41,096 nucleotides of DNA from Pseudomonadota bacterium (lineage in GTDB: Bacteria > Pseudomonadota > Gammaproteobacteria > CALCKW01). Every line of letters starts with the position of its first letter. The stretch's first letter is position 1. The notes below the pieces were generated by a model. The model saw nothing but the letters and a program-made list of their open reading frames with translations, was not told where the DNA came from and did no database searches. Positions 1 through 7,330 of the stretch are shown piece after piece. The translations under genes and the position numbers were made by a program. Location of the stretch: positions 1 to 41,096 of the forward strand of contig JBCCUP010000041.1 of the NCBI GenBank assembly GCA_039196715.1, written 5' to 3'.

Positions 1-545
1 CACGGCGAATGAGCCTGGCGTCAAGCACGAAGCCGCCGTCCAGTCCCATCGACCGGTGTGGCTACGCCACGACCAAGCTCCCACAAGAACCTGGGCCAGC
101 CGAGGGAGCCGTGTCCTGGCGCAGCCAGAAACGGCGAATGAGCCTGGCGTCAAACACGAAGCCGCCGTCCATTCCCATCGCTCGGTGTGGCTACGCCACG
201 ACCAAGCTCCCACACGATCCCGGGCCAGCCGTGGGAGCCGTGTCCTGGCGCAGCCAGACACGGCGAATGAACCCGGCGCTAACCACGAAGTCGCCGTTCA
301 TTCCAATCGCTCGGTTTGGCTGCGCCACGACCAAGCTCCCACAGGCTCCGAGGCCAACTGTGGGAGCCGTGTCCTGGCGCAGCCAGACACGGCGAATGGA
401 TCCGTCACGGAAAGCGAAGCGGGCGTCCCACTCAATCGCCCGGTGTGGCTACGCCACGACCAAGCTCCCACAAGGTCTGAGGCCAGCCGTAGGAGCGGTG
501 TCCTTGTCGGGCCGCGCAGGCAAAGCGAGACGCGGCGAATGGACG
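1..545. repeat. Tandem array of ~112-bp elements bounded by GTGGGAGC/GCTCCCAC
   Basis: The array has a 129-bp period. Full elements lie at about 102-213, 231-342 and 360-471, each 112 bp and separated by 17-bp spacers. A partial element ends at 84 (cut by the window edge) and a decayed one starts near 489. Each begins (G)TGGGAGCC and ends AAGCTCCCAC, so its ends are complementary. Each also contains two internal hairpins: GCCGTGT...ACACGGC with an inner CTGG/CCAG, and GTGGC-TAC-GCCAC. Because 129 is a multiple of three, reading frames stay open through it, but the array looks non-coding. It resembles a MITE or a composite REP array. Confidence 0.85.
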
Positions 546-567
546 CAACACCGCACGGTGTCCCGAA

Positions 568-1317
568 TCAGCTAGCCAGCGCTTCCAGGGTCAGTCGCGT
601 CGTCTCGTCGGCCGGGAAGAACAACTCGATCTTGAGGTCGTCGAGCGCGACGTCCTCGGGTGTGCCGAACTGTGCGATCGTGCCGAACAGCGCGAGCCGG
701 GCGCCGTTGACCGCCAACACCATCGGCACCACCGGTGACGCGGGCGCGGCCTCTGGCGCCGGCGCAGACGCGAGCGCGTCGGCGGCGCGGTCGAGCTCGG
801 GGACGCCCCCCTGCGCCGCGCTTTCGGTGCGCAAGCGTTTCGCCGTGTGGTGGGCAACCGTTGGCCAGTTCTCGATGACCGTGGCCAAGGCGTCTGACAG
901 CATCAGCTCCAGCAGACTGTCGCCGGTGTGCACGCCCAGTGCGCCGTAGAGGGCCTCGGCACTCGCGTTCATCGACACGATGCGCCACACCCGGTCGAGG
1001 GCCAGGGCGGGGTAGGGATCGTGACGGCCGAGCATACGCTCGACCGCCGCGCGGATCGGTGCCATCGCCGTGTCGCCCCAGTCGCGTGCGGGGTAGCGCG
1101 CGGCAAAGCCTGCTTGGGTGAGCAACTGATTCTGCGCGCTCAGTGGCAACTGCATGGCTTCACCCAGTCGGCCGATCATCTCGGCGCTCGGTTGGGCGCG
1201 GCCGGTTTCGAGAAAAGAGATGTGCCGCGCGGACACCTCCGCCTCGACGGCCAGCTCGAGCTGGCTCAGGCGGCGGGTCTTGCGCCAGGTGCGCAGGGCG
1301 TCGGAGAAGCGGTTCAT
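568..1317 (-). CDS. XRE-family transcriptional regulator with MmyB-like ligand-binding domain
   Basis: A 249-aa DNA-binding regulator. Residues 1-65 form a helix-turn-helix of the Cro/C1 type (RRLSQLELAVEAEVSARHIS, then FLETGRAQPS). The remainder matches the MmyB-like PAS-type domain, with LALDRVWRIVSMNASAEALYG and the typical C-terminal FFPADETT, which in this family is thought to bind a small hydrophobic ligand. The ATG at 1317 is preferred because it starts directly before the helix-turn-helix. A GTG at 1374 would place the palindrome at 1353-1367 inside the gene. It is divergent from two small membrane-protein genes that it may control. The family call is firm; the ligand is unknown. Confidence 0.85.
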   Translation of the reverse strand: MNRFSDALRTWRKTRRLSQLELAVEAEVSARHISFLETGRAQPSAEMIGRLGEAMQLPLSAQNQLLTQAGFAARYPARDWGDTAMAPIRAAVERMLGRHDPYPALALDRVWRIVSMNASAEALYGALGVHTGDSLLELMLSDALATVIENWPTVAHHTAKRLRTESAAQGGVPELDRAADALASAPAPEAAPASPVVPMVLAVNGARLALFGTIAQFGTPEDVALDDLKIELFFPADETTRLTLEALAS

Positions 1318-1352
1318 GGCGACAGTGTGCACACCCGCGGGTACCGTGTCGC

Positions 1353-1367
1353 TTACCTCCGAGGTAA
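1353..1367. promoter_or_regulatory. Candidate operator palindrome between divergent genes
   Basis: TTACCTC-C-GAGGTAA is a perfect inverted repeat with 7-bp arms around one base. It lies 36 bp upstream of the XRE regulator start and 58 bp upstream of the membrane-protein gene at 1425. Symmetric sites like this, beside the gene of a helix-turn-helix regulator, are commonly its own operator. That assignment is inference. Confidence 0.55.
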
Positions 1368-1424
1368 TTGCCACGCTGACCCGGGGTCACCAGGCTGTGT
1401 GCCTCGTCACCACGGAGCCTGTCC

Positions 1425-1874
1425 ATGTCACACCGTCTTCACCGCCGCTGGCTGAAATTCTCAGCCGTCGTCGTCGGGGCCTTCGGCCCGGTGTTCTTCC
1501 TCGGCTCGATGGCCGCCACCCGCGAGCCGGCCCGATTGACCCTCGACCTGCTGAGTTGGCCGATCGACGGCGCCACGACCTTCGCCGATCCGGACACCCG
1601 CTTCCTCAGTGCCCTTGCAGGCGGTTTCCTGTGCGGCTGGGGCGTGCTGATCTGGGGCCTGGCCTGCAGCGTGTACGACCGCGCGCCCGAGCTGGTGCGC
1701 CGGAGTGTGCTCGCCGGGTTCCTGACCTGGTTTGTGGTCGACGGCGCCGGATCGGTGGCCTCGGGCAACCCGTCGAACCTCGTGTTCAACACCGGCTTTC
1801 TGCTGCTCGGGGTCGGTCCGCTCTGGCGACCCGCGACCGGGCCTGCGCCCGACGCGCAGGCGGTGAACGCATGA
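1425..1874 (+). CDS. Small integral membrane protein, unknown function
   Basis: A 149-aa protein with about four hydrophobic segments: FSAVVVGAFGPVFFLGSM near 12-30, FLSALAGGFLCGWGVLIWGL near 60-79, then around 92-108 and 120-133. I recognise no family. It overlaps the next gene by the four-base ATGA, so the two are very likely co-translated. It is divergent from the MmyB-like regulator, which makes regulation by that protein plausible. MmyB-type regulators often sit beside oxidoreductase genes, but no catalytic motif is visible here. Confidence 0.65.
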   Translation: MSHRLHRRWLKFSAVVVGAFGPVFFLGSMAATREPARLTLDLLSWPIDGATTFADPDTRFLSALAGGFLCGWGVLIWGLACSVYDRAPELVRRSVLAGFLTWFVVDGAGSVASGNPSNLVFNTGFLLLGVGPLWRPATGPAPDAQAVNA

Positions 1875-2227
1875 ACGCGTTTCGCACCCTGGTCGCCGCC
1901 CTCGGCGCGGCGGTGCTCGTGTACACCCTCGCGGTCGTGCCCACCCACGGCATGGCGCTCGCGCCCGTGTTCGTGTCCGACTTGCTGGCGCTGACCTGGC
2001 GCGGCCAGTTCAACCTCGACTTCGCGTGCTACCTCGTGCTCTCGGCCGTGTGGGTGGCCTGGCGCGGCGGTTTCTCGCCTGCGGCGCTCGCCCTTGCCGC
2101 GCTCGCCTCGGTTGGCGGCATGCTGTTCTTCGCGCCGTACATGCTCGTGGCGTCACTGCGCAGCCACGGCGCCGCCAGTCGGCTGCTCCTGGGCGTGCAC
2201 GCGGCGTCGAGTCAGGTCCGATCGTAG
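1871..2227 (+). CDS. Small integral membrane protein, unknown function
   Basis: A 118-aa protein starting MNAFRTLVAALGAAVLVYTL. It has three hydrophobic stretches (about 5-25, 50-66 and 72-95) and a short polar C-terminus. Its ATG overlaps the preceding stop codon (ATGA), which is good evidence for a two-gene operon and for the start chosen. No family is recognised. The pair may form a heteromeric membrane complex; this is inferred only from gene order and size. Confidence 0.6.
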   Translation: MNAFRTLVAALGAAVLVYTLAVVPTHGMALAPVFVSDLLALTWRGQFNLDFACYLVLSAVWVAWRGGFSPAALALAALASVGGMLFFAPYMLVASLRSHGAASRLLLGVHAASSQVRS

Positions 2228-2241
2228 CCGGGACGGGAAGC

Positions 2242-2688
2242 TCAACAGGCGGCTGCCACCGAACAGTGGGTCGCGCGGAATCGGCTGAGCAGCGTGCGTG
2301 TGGCGGCGGTGTCGCCGGTGGGCGCCTCAGCCGAGCAGAGGTAGTCGGTGTGGGGCTGCAAGAGCGCATCGAAGCTCGTGTCCCAACCGGCCTCCACCGC
2401 CAGCATCTGTTCGGCCGAGTAGAGCAGGTGGTCGACGAAGGCACTGTAGGCGCCGCCGTCGGGCGAGGCGATCAGCGCGCAGGCGTCTGCGGGCCGGGCG
2501 AAGCCGGGCTTCTCGACCGCAAGCACCAGGTGGGCGCGAAAGGCGTCGCGCGCGGACTGCTCGCGCTGCAGCGTGTCGTTGGCATCGAGTTGCAGTTTGA
2601 CGCCCACGAGGGCAGCGACGGCAACCGCGGCTGTGACCACCGCGGCGACCGCTTCGATCGCCGCGGCGTGGCGTGCCCAGGCGGGCAC
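2242..2688 (-). CDS. Hypothetical single-pass membrane protein downstream of proV
   Basis: A 148-aa protein beginning with GTG five bases after the proV stop, in the same orientation, so probably the last gene of the proXWV transcript. One N-terminal hydrophobic helix (IEAVAAVVTAAVAVAALVGV, about 11-30) is followed by a soluble domain with cysteines near its C-terminus (DYLC, ATHC, AAAC). I do not recognise the family. No clear ribosome-binding site is seen, so the gene itself is moderately certain. It is not a standard component of glycine betaine transporters. Confidence 0.5.
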   Translation of the reverse strand: MPAWARHAAAIEAVAAVVTAAVAVAALVGVKLQLDANDTLQREQSARDAFRAHLVLAVEKPGFARPADACALIASPDGGAYSAFVDHLLYSAEQMLAVEAGWDTSFDALLQPHTDYLCSAEAPTGDTAATRTLLSRFRATHCSVAAAC

Positions 2689-2693
2689 GGCGC

Positions 2694-3737
2694 TCAGTCC
2701 GCCTTGCTGGAGGAGACCCGTGGCACCAGCGCTTTGACGAGGTCGCGCATGTCGAGCTGGCCGACCGCGTTCCCGTCCTCGAGCACGCGGTAGATCTTGC
2801 CGGTTTCGCCGCCGGAGATCGCGATCAGCTTTTCAAGGCTGTCTCCGGCCTGCACGTCGCCGCCAAACTCCACGTTGTTGTCGAGTTCGCCCATCACCGA
2901 GCGCACACGCAGCACGCGGGCACGGTTGATGTCGCTGACGAAGTCCTCGATGTAGGGGTCGTTCGGGTGCAGCAGGATGCCCTGCGGTTCGCCCTGCTGG
3001 ACCACGGCACCGTCCTTCAGGATCACCAGGTGGTCGGCGAGCTTGAGGGCCTCGTCGAGGTCGTGGGTGATGAAGATGATGGTCTTGTGCAGCTCCTGCT
3101 GCAGCTCGAGCAGCAGGTCCTGCATGTCGGTGCGGATCAGCGGGTCGAGCGCCGAGAAGGCCTCGTCCATCAGCATGATGTCGGTGTTGGCCGTCAGCGC
3201 CCGCGCGATGCCGACACGCTGCTGCATGCCGCCCGAGAGCTGCGCCGGGTAGTGGTTCTCGAAGCCGGCGAGGCCGACGCGGTCGAGCCACTTGGTGGCC
3301 TCGCTGAGGCAGTGCTCTTCCTCCTCGCCGCGCACGATCAAGGGCATGGCAGCGTTCTGCACCACGGTGCGGTGGGGCAGCAGCGCGAACTTCTGAAACA
3401 CCATCGACATCTTGTTCTGACGAATGCCGCGCAAGCCGTCTTTGGAGAGCTGCATGACGTCTTCGCCGTCAACCAGGATTTCGCCGGCGGTGGGTTCGAT
3501 CAGTCGGTTGAGGTGGCGAATGAGGGTCGATTTGCCCGAACCCGAGAGGCCCATGACCACGGTGATCTCACCGGCTTGCATGTCGACATTGATGTCCTGC
3601 AAGCCGAGCACGTGGTTGTGTTGAACCAGCAGGTCTTCCTTGCCGAGTCCGGCCTTGACATGCGCCAGTGCAGCCTTGTCTTCCGGCCCGAAAATCTTGT
3701 AGAGGTCGCGCAGGCGAACTTTGGGTTGTGCTGACAT
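2694..3737 (-). CDS. proV: Glycine betaine/L-proline ABC transporter ATP-binding protein
   Basis: A 347-aa ATPase that powers uptake of quaternary-ammonium osmolytes. Visible motifs are Walker A GLSGSGKST (63-71), the Q-loop FQKFALLPH (around 115), signature LSGGMQQ (167-173), Walker B IMLMDEAFSALD (187-198) and the switch His in ITHD (225). The N-terminal extension with LYKIFGPED and the C-terminal tail (CBS-type region around 280-340, with the GKIYRVLEDGNAVGQLD stretch) are typical of the OpuA/ProV subfamily. In that subfamily the CBS region senses ionic strength. The start has a strong GAGGAGAG site overlapping the proW stop 11 bp away, so translation is coupled to proW. Confidence 0.95.
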   Translation of the reverse strand: MSAQPKVRLRDLYKIFGPEDKAALAHVKAGLGKEDLLVQHNHVLGLQDINVDMQAGEITVVMGLSGSGKSTLIRHLNRLIEPTAGEILVDGEDVMQLSKDGLRGIRQNKMSMVFQKFALLPHRTVVQNAAMPLIVRGEEEEHCLSEATKWLDRVGLAGFENHYPAQLSGGMQQRVGIARALTANTDIMLMDEAFSALDPLIRTDMQDLLLELQQELHKTIIFITHDLDEALKLADHLVILKDGAVVQQGEPQGILLHPNDPYIEDFVSDINRARVLRVRSVMGELDNNVEFGGDVQAGDSLEKLIAISGGETGKIYRVLEDGNAVGQLDMRDLVKALVPRVSSSKAD

Positions 3738-3748
3738 GGTTTCTCTCC

Positions 3749-4783
3749 TCAGTGACCGACGCGCGTCATGTCAACGCGAGACAAGGCGGCTTTGGAGACC
3801 CGGTCGAGGATGACCGCGAGCAGCACGATGCCGATGCCCGCGACGATGCCGACGCCGAGTTCGAGGTTGCGGATGCCCCGCAACACATTGACGCCGAGCC
3901 CGGGCGCGGACACCAAGGACGCGATCACCACCATCGCGAGCGACATCATGATGGTCTGGTTGATACCGGCCATGATGTTCGGCAGCGCGAGCGGCAACTG
4001 CACCCCGATCAGCTTCTGTCGTGAATTCATGCCGAAGGCGTTGGCGGCCTCGATGACGTCGCGGTCGACCAGACGGATGCCGAGGTCGGTCAGGCGAATC
4101 ACCGGCACGATGGCGTAGAGAATGATGGCGATGCCGTAGAGTTTCGATTCCGTCACCGAGAACAGGAAAATCAGCGGGATCAGGTAGACGAAGGTCGGTA
4201 GCGTCTGCAGCAGATCGAGTATGGGGACGACCATGCGTTGCAGGGTGTCGGAGCGCGACATCGCGATACCGATCGGTACACCGAGTAAAACCGAGAACCC
4301 AGTGCACACAAAAATGATGGACAGGGTCTGCATGGCGACGTCGTAGTGGTCGACGAAAGCGAGCAGGCAGATCGAGAAGGCGACGAAAATGGTGACACCA
4401 ATGGACCGCGAGGAGTACCACGCGACGGCCACCAGCAGCGGAATCATGATGAACCAGGGCACGACGTTGAAGAGGTAGAGCGCGCCGTCCAGCAACCAGC
4501 TCAGCGGTTGGGTCAGCGGGTCGAGCACGGTCTTCAGCGCCGGCTTGGCCGCCAGGAAGCTGTCCTCGATGCCCTTGGTCAGGTCGCGGGTTTGCACCAC
4601 GCTGCCACAGCTCTCGTTGAGGTTGTCCAGCGAGGGAAACGGAAAAAGTGGTCCGGACGCGTCGGCGTCGTCGCCACTCGCCTGGGCCAGGAGGTCTGCC
4701 ATTGATAACGGGGCGTTGGATGACCCCTCTTCACACCAGCTCTCGAGTCCGAGAGCCTTGAATGCCCCTTCGTAAAACGCCAT
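3749..4783 (-). CDS. proW: Glycine betaine/L-proline ABC transporter permease
   Basis: A 344-aa inner-membrane permease. The long hydrophilic N-terminal region (about 1-95) and the amphipathic stretch before the first helix are characteristic of ProW. Around six membrane helices follow, with the BPD_transp_1 EAA loop near VIEAANAFGMNSRQKLIGVQ, LPLALPNIMAGINQTIMMSL and the conserved GLGVNVLRGI. The ATG at 4783 is preferred over a GTG at 4807 because AGGAGA lies 7 bases upstream of it. It is the middle gene of proX-proW-proV and is separated from proX by 131 bases that hold three hairpins. Confidence 0.93.
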   Translation of the reverse strand: MAFYEGAFKALGLESWCEEGSSNAPLSMADLLAQASGDDADASGPLFPFPSLDNLNESCGSVVQTRDLTKGIEDSFLAAKPALKTVLDPLTQPLSWLLDGALYLFNVVPWFIMIPLLVAVAWYSSRSIGVTIFVAFSICLLAFVDHYDVAMQTLSIIFVCTGFSVLLGVPIGIAMSRSDTLQRMVVPILDLLQTLPTFVYLIPLIFLFSVTESKLYGIAIILYAIVPVIRLTDLGIRLVDRDVIEAANAFGMNSRQKLIGVQLPLALPNIMAGINQTIMMSLAMVVIASLVSAPGLGVNVLRGIRNLELGVGIVAGIGIVLLAVILDRVSKAALSRVDMTRVGH

Positions 4784-4809
4784 CTGTTCGTCTCCTGGTG
4801 AAAACACAC

Positions 4810-4906
4810 TCCCGCCAGGACGGCGGGAGGTGCCTGTGCCGATCGGTCTGGGGAGACCGCAGCACCCGGAGCCGGTTGGCCCGGGTACCGTGGTGTAGAC
4901 CGGGCC
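4810..4906 (-). terminator. Three consecutive hairpins between proX and proW
   Basis: Three perfect stems lie in the proX-proW gap: TCCCGCC/GGCGGGA (4810-4816/4822-4828), CGGTCT-GGGG-AGACCG (4844-4859) and GGCCCGG/CCGGGCC (4878-4884/4900-4906). None has a U-run, so they look more like partial terminators or mRNA-stabilising structures. Such structures keep binding-protein mRNA in excess over permease mRNA in many ABC operons. The structures are seen; the role is inferred. Confidence 0.6.
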
Positions 4907-4914
4907 TGTCTAGA

Positions 4915-5904
4915 TCACAGCAGCGCTGCGAGTTTTTCCTTGGCGCCGTCGCTCAACCAGTTGCCCCAGACTTCCGGGTAGGTCGAGAGGAAGTAGACCG
5001 CGGCTTCTTCGTTGGACGCGTTGTTGTCCAGGCGCCAGGCCAGCACGTCACCCATCTGCGCGTTGGTGAAAGCCACGTTCTTCAGCAGCTCGGCGATCGC
5101 CGGCTCGCGCTCCATGAACGCGCCCGAGACAGCGGTGACAACCTTGGCTTTCGGATAGGCCGAGAAGGTCGGGTTGGCGCAGTCTGCATCACCGTTGCAG
5201 GTGTGTGCTTCGGCGTCGTACTCACCTACCTGGACCTGCACCATCGGGTACTTGCCAAGCACAGCGGTCGGCGCCCAGTAGTAGCCAAACCACGGTGCCT
5301 TGTCAGCGTAAGCGGACGCGATGGAGGTCTGCAGGGTTTCACCTGAGCCGTGCTGGAAGCGCTCGAGGCCCTGGCTCTCAACGTCCAGTGCTTTGAGGTT
5401 GTTGTTGTTGATGATGTCGCAGGCCCAGCCAGACGGGCAGTCGTGGAACTTGCCACCGACCGCGGCGGGGTTCGCGAGGATACCCTCCATGGTGGTCAGC
5501 TCCGGGTTGGACTCGGCGAGGTAGGCCGGAATCCACCAGGCTTCAATGCCACCGTCAGAGAGCACATTGGTCAGTTCGACCAGCTTGCCCTCGTCGAGCA
5601 GACCTTCGTAGGCCGGCGTGGAGTTTGCCCAGACCTCGGTCAGGATGTCGGGCTCACCGGTTTCTGCGAGTGAGGTCAGTGCCGGCACGGTGGACGAGGG
5701 CACTTTCTGCACGTCGCAACCGTAGCCCTGTTGCATCAGGAACGTGGCAACCGCAGTGACAACCTGCGCGGACGCCCAGTCCATTTCCGTGATCGAGACC
5801 GTGCCGCAGCTGTGGCCGTCTGCGTAGGCAGACTGAATGAACGGCGACGTCGGTGCGCCCATGGTGGCGACGACAAGCGCTGCGCCGAGAATCGTTTTCT
5901 TCAT
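4915..5904 (-). CDS. proX: Glycine betaine/proline ABC transporter substrate-binding protein
   Basis: A 329-aa periplasmic binding protein (OpuAC family) that would deliver betaine-type ligands to ProWV. A Sec signal peptide runs over roughly residues 1-29 (MKKTILGAALVVATMGAPTS up to AYADGHSC). Aromatic-rich segments expected for a quaternary-ammonium cage are visible: TEVWANSTPAY, EAWWIPAYLAE and APWFGYYWAPTA. Cysteine pairs in GKFHDCPSGWACD and HTCNGDADCA suggest disulfides. The ATG at 5904 is chosen over a GTG two codons upstream because GGAG sits 5 bases before it. As first gene of the operon, its promoter should lie in 5905-6151. Confidence 0.93.
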   Translation of the reverse strand: MKKTILGAALVVATMGAPTSPFIQSAYADGHSCGTVSITEMDWASAQVVTAVATFLMQQGYGCDVQKVPSSTVPALTSLAETGEPDILTEVWANSTPAYEGLLDEGKLVELTNVLSDGGIEAWWIPAYLAESNPELTTMEGILANPAAVGGKFHDCPSGWACDIINNNNLKALDVESQGLERFQHGSGETLQTSIASAYADKAPWFGYYWAPTAVLGKYPMVQVQVGEYDAEAHTCNGDADCANPTFSAYPKAKVVTAVSGAFMEREPAIAELLKNVAFTNAQMGDVLAWRLDNNASNEEAAVYFLSTYPEVWGNWLSDGAKEKLAALL

Positions 5905-6151
5905 AATCACTCCAGTGGGTGGTCTTGCGCCGGTGCCGCCAAGGCGGCGCCAACGCGCGGGATCGCTATCTTACGACGTGCACCGGGGCACACGTTAGTC
6001 AAAGCGACACAATACTACGCTCGTCGGCGGATTTTGCGCAGTATTCTGCTGGTATCCGTAGAAACCAGTACCGGTTCACACTTTTGCCGTGCTCTCGCGC
6101 CGGAAATTCGACGAATTTGGCTGATAATACAGTTCTGGCCCCTTCCACCGC
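5905..6151. promoter_or_regulatory. proX upstream region with a 15-bp palindrome
   Basis: This 247-bp gap carries the proX promoter region and the 3' end of the M24 gene transcript. It contains a perfect inverted repeat AAATTCG-A-CGAATTT at 6104-6118 and a smaller hairpin CCAC/GTGG over the M24 stop codon (6145-6158). The palindrome could be an operator for proX or a transcript-end structure. It has no adjacent T-run, so an intrinsic terminator is not supported. No convincing -35/-10 pair was identified. Confidence 0.4.
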
Positions 6152-7330
6152 TCAGTGGCCAAGTACCGGCAGCTCGCTCGGCGTGCGCGATGTCAAGAGT
6201 CTGGCGCCCTCGGGGCGAACAACGATGTTCTCCTCGTGCACCATCATCTGGCCGTCGCCGTAGCCGAGCGACGGCTCGAGCGTGAGCACCATGTTGGTCT
6301 CGAGCACGGTGTTGTCGAAAGCGGCGAGCGACGGTTGCTCGGTGAGTTGCATGCCGAGCCCGTGGCCGAGCCGGCCGATGTCCCCACCGCTGCCGTCGAG
6401 TTCGCGGATCACCGCTGCCATGGCCTCGACCAGGTCGCGACAGGTCGCGCCCGGCACCGCCGCGGCGAGCCCGGCCTCGGTCGCGCGCCAGAGCACGTCG
6501 TGGGCGCGGCGCGCGGCGTCGCCGGCATCGCCCACCGCCCAATTGCGGTCGAAGTCGCAGAAGTAGCCGTCCCAGGTGCAGCCGGTGTCGAGCATCAGCA
6601 CATCGCCTGCTTGAAGTGGCCGGTTGGACGGCGGGGAGATCACGTCGCGGTAGCCACCCGGCTCGGCGGCGCCAACGAGGTAGGGCGTGTCGTCGGCCCC
6701 CTGTGCGAGCGCCTCGCGCCGAAAGGCCCGGAAGCACCCGTCGAGCGGCATGCCCGGCGCGAGAAGGTCTGGAACGCAGTCGAAAGTCGCCGAGCCGATC
6801 GCACAGATGTGCGCGAGTTTTGCGATCTCGGCGTCGGATTTGACCCGGCGAAGGCCGTGCACGAGTGCCGTGGCGTCGTCGACGACGAGGCCGCGCATGT
6901 GACCGTGGCCCAGCAGGCGTTCCCAGTCGCCGAGCGGCATGCGCCAGGCTGTCTCGTGGCCTTTCATGATGCCGAGCCGTGCGCCGGCGTCGGCGAGCGG
7001 GCGCAGCAACTCGACCAGCAGGCTGATGCCGTCGTCCGCGGGCGCCGGGGCGCTCCAGGTGTGGATGTCGTCGAGCCAGGTCTGCCGCATGAGCGCCGCG
7101 CCGATTTCCGGGATCACCGCGACCGGTTTGCCCTCGGCCGGTACGAACACGAACCAGGGCCGCGTCGGGCTCTGCCAGAAGAGCGTGTGGAAGCCGGTGA
7201 AGTAGCGAACTTCCGGCTCGCTGGTGAACAGCAGGCCGGCGAGCCCGGTCTCTGCCATGCGGGTTTGCGCCGCGCGCGTGCGCGCGGTGAATTCGCTTTC
7301 GGGAAACCCGCGTGGGGGTTCAGAGTGCAT
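6152..7330 (-). CDS. M24-family metallohydrolase (ectoine hydrolase/Xaa-Pro peptidase-like)
   Basis: A 392-aa creatinase-type protein with an N-terminal domain (1-160) and a pita-bread catalytic domain. The five metal ligands expected for M24 enzymes are present: Asp248 in LDTG, Asp259 in CDFDRN, His323 in GHGLGM, Glu352 in LTLEPS and Glu367 in HEENIVV. Family members include Xaa-Pro aminopeptidase, creatinase, ectoine hydrolase (DoeA/EutD) and the DMSP lyase DddP. Its length and its neighbours, a PLP ammonia-lyase-like enzyme and a EutA-like protein, favour a eut/doe-type amidohydrolase. The start overlaps the upstream lyase gene by 11 bp, so the two are translationally coupled. The substrate is not established. 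Confidence 0.85.
   Translation of the reverse strand: MHSEPPRGFPESEFTARTRAAQTRMAETGLAGLLFTSEPEVRYFTGFHTLFWQSPTRPWFVFVPAEGKPVAVIPEIGAALMRQTWLDDIHTWSAPAPADDGISLLVELLRPLADAGARLGIMKGHETAWRMPLGDWERLLGHGHMRGLVVDDATALVHGLRRVKSDAEIAKLAHICAIGSATFDCVPDLLAPGMPLDGCFRAFRREALAQGADDTPYLVGAAEPGGYRDVISPPSNRPLQAGDVLMLDTGCTWDGYFCDFDRNWAVGDAGDAARRAHDVLWRATEAGLAAAVPGATCRDLVEAMAAVIRELDGSGGDIGRLGHGLGMQLTEQPSLAAFDNTVLETNMVLTLEPSLGYGDGQMMVHEENIVVRPEGARLLTSRTPSELPVLGH

Noticed and set aside
9-949. Long open frames through the 129-bp repeat array, encoding a 43-residue repeated peptide
   Set aside because: The period is a multiple of three, so frames stay open by periodicity; more than one frame is open, the composition is unusual, and stems are conserved rather than protein sequence.
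6152-7330. Calling the M24 protein DddP (DMSP lyase)
   Set aside because: All M24 enzymes share these metal ligands; its length and the PLP lyase and EutA-like neighbours fit a DoeA/EutD-type hydrolase better, and no DddP-specific feature could be verified.
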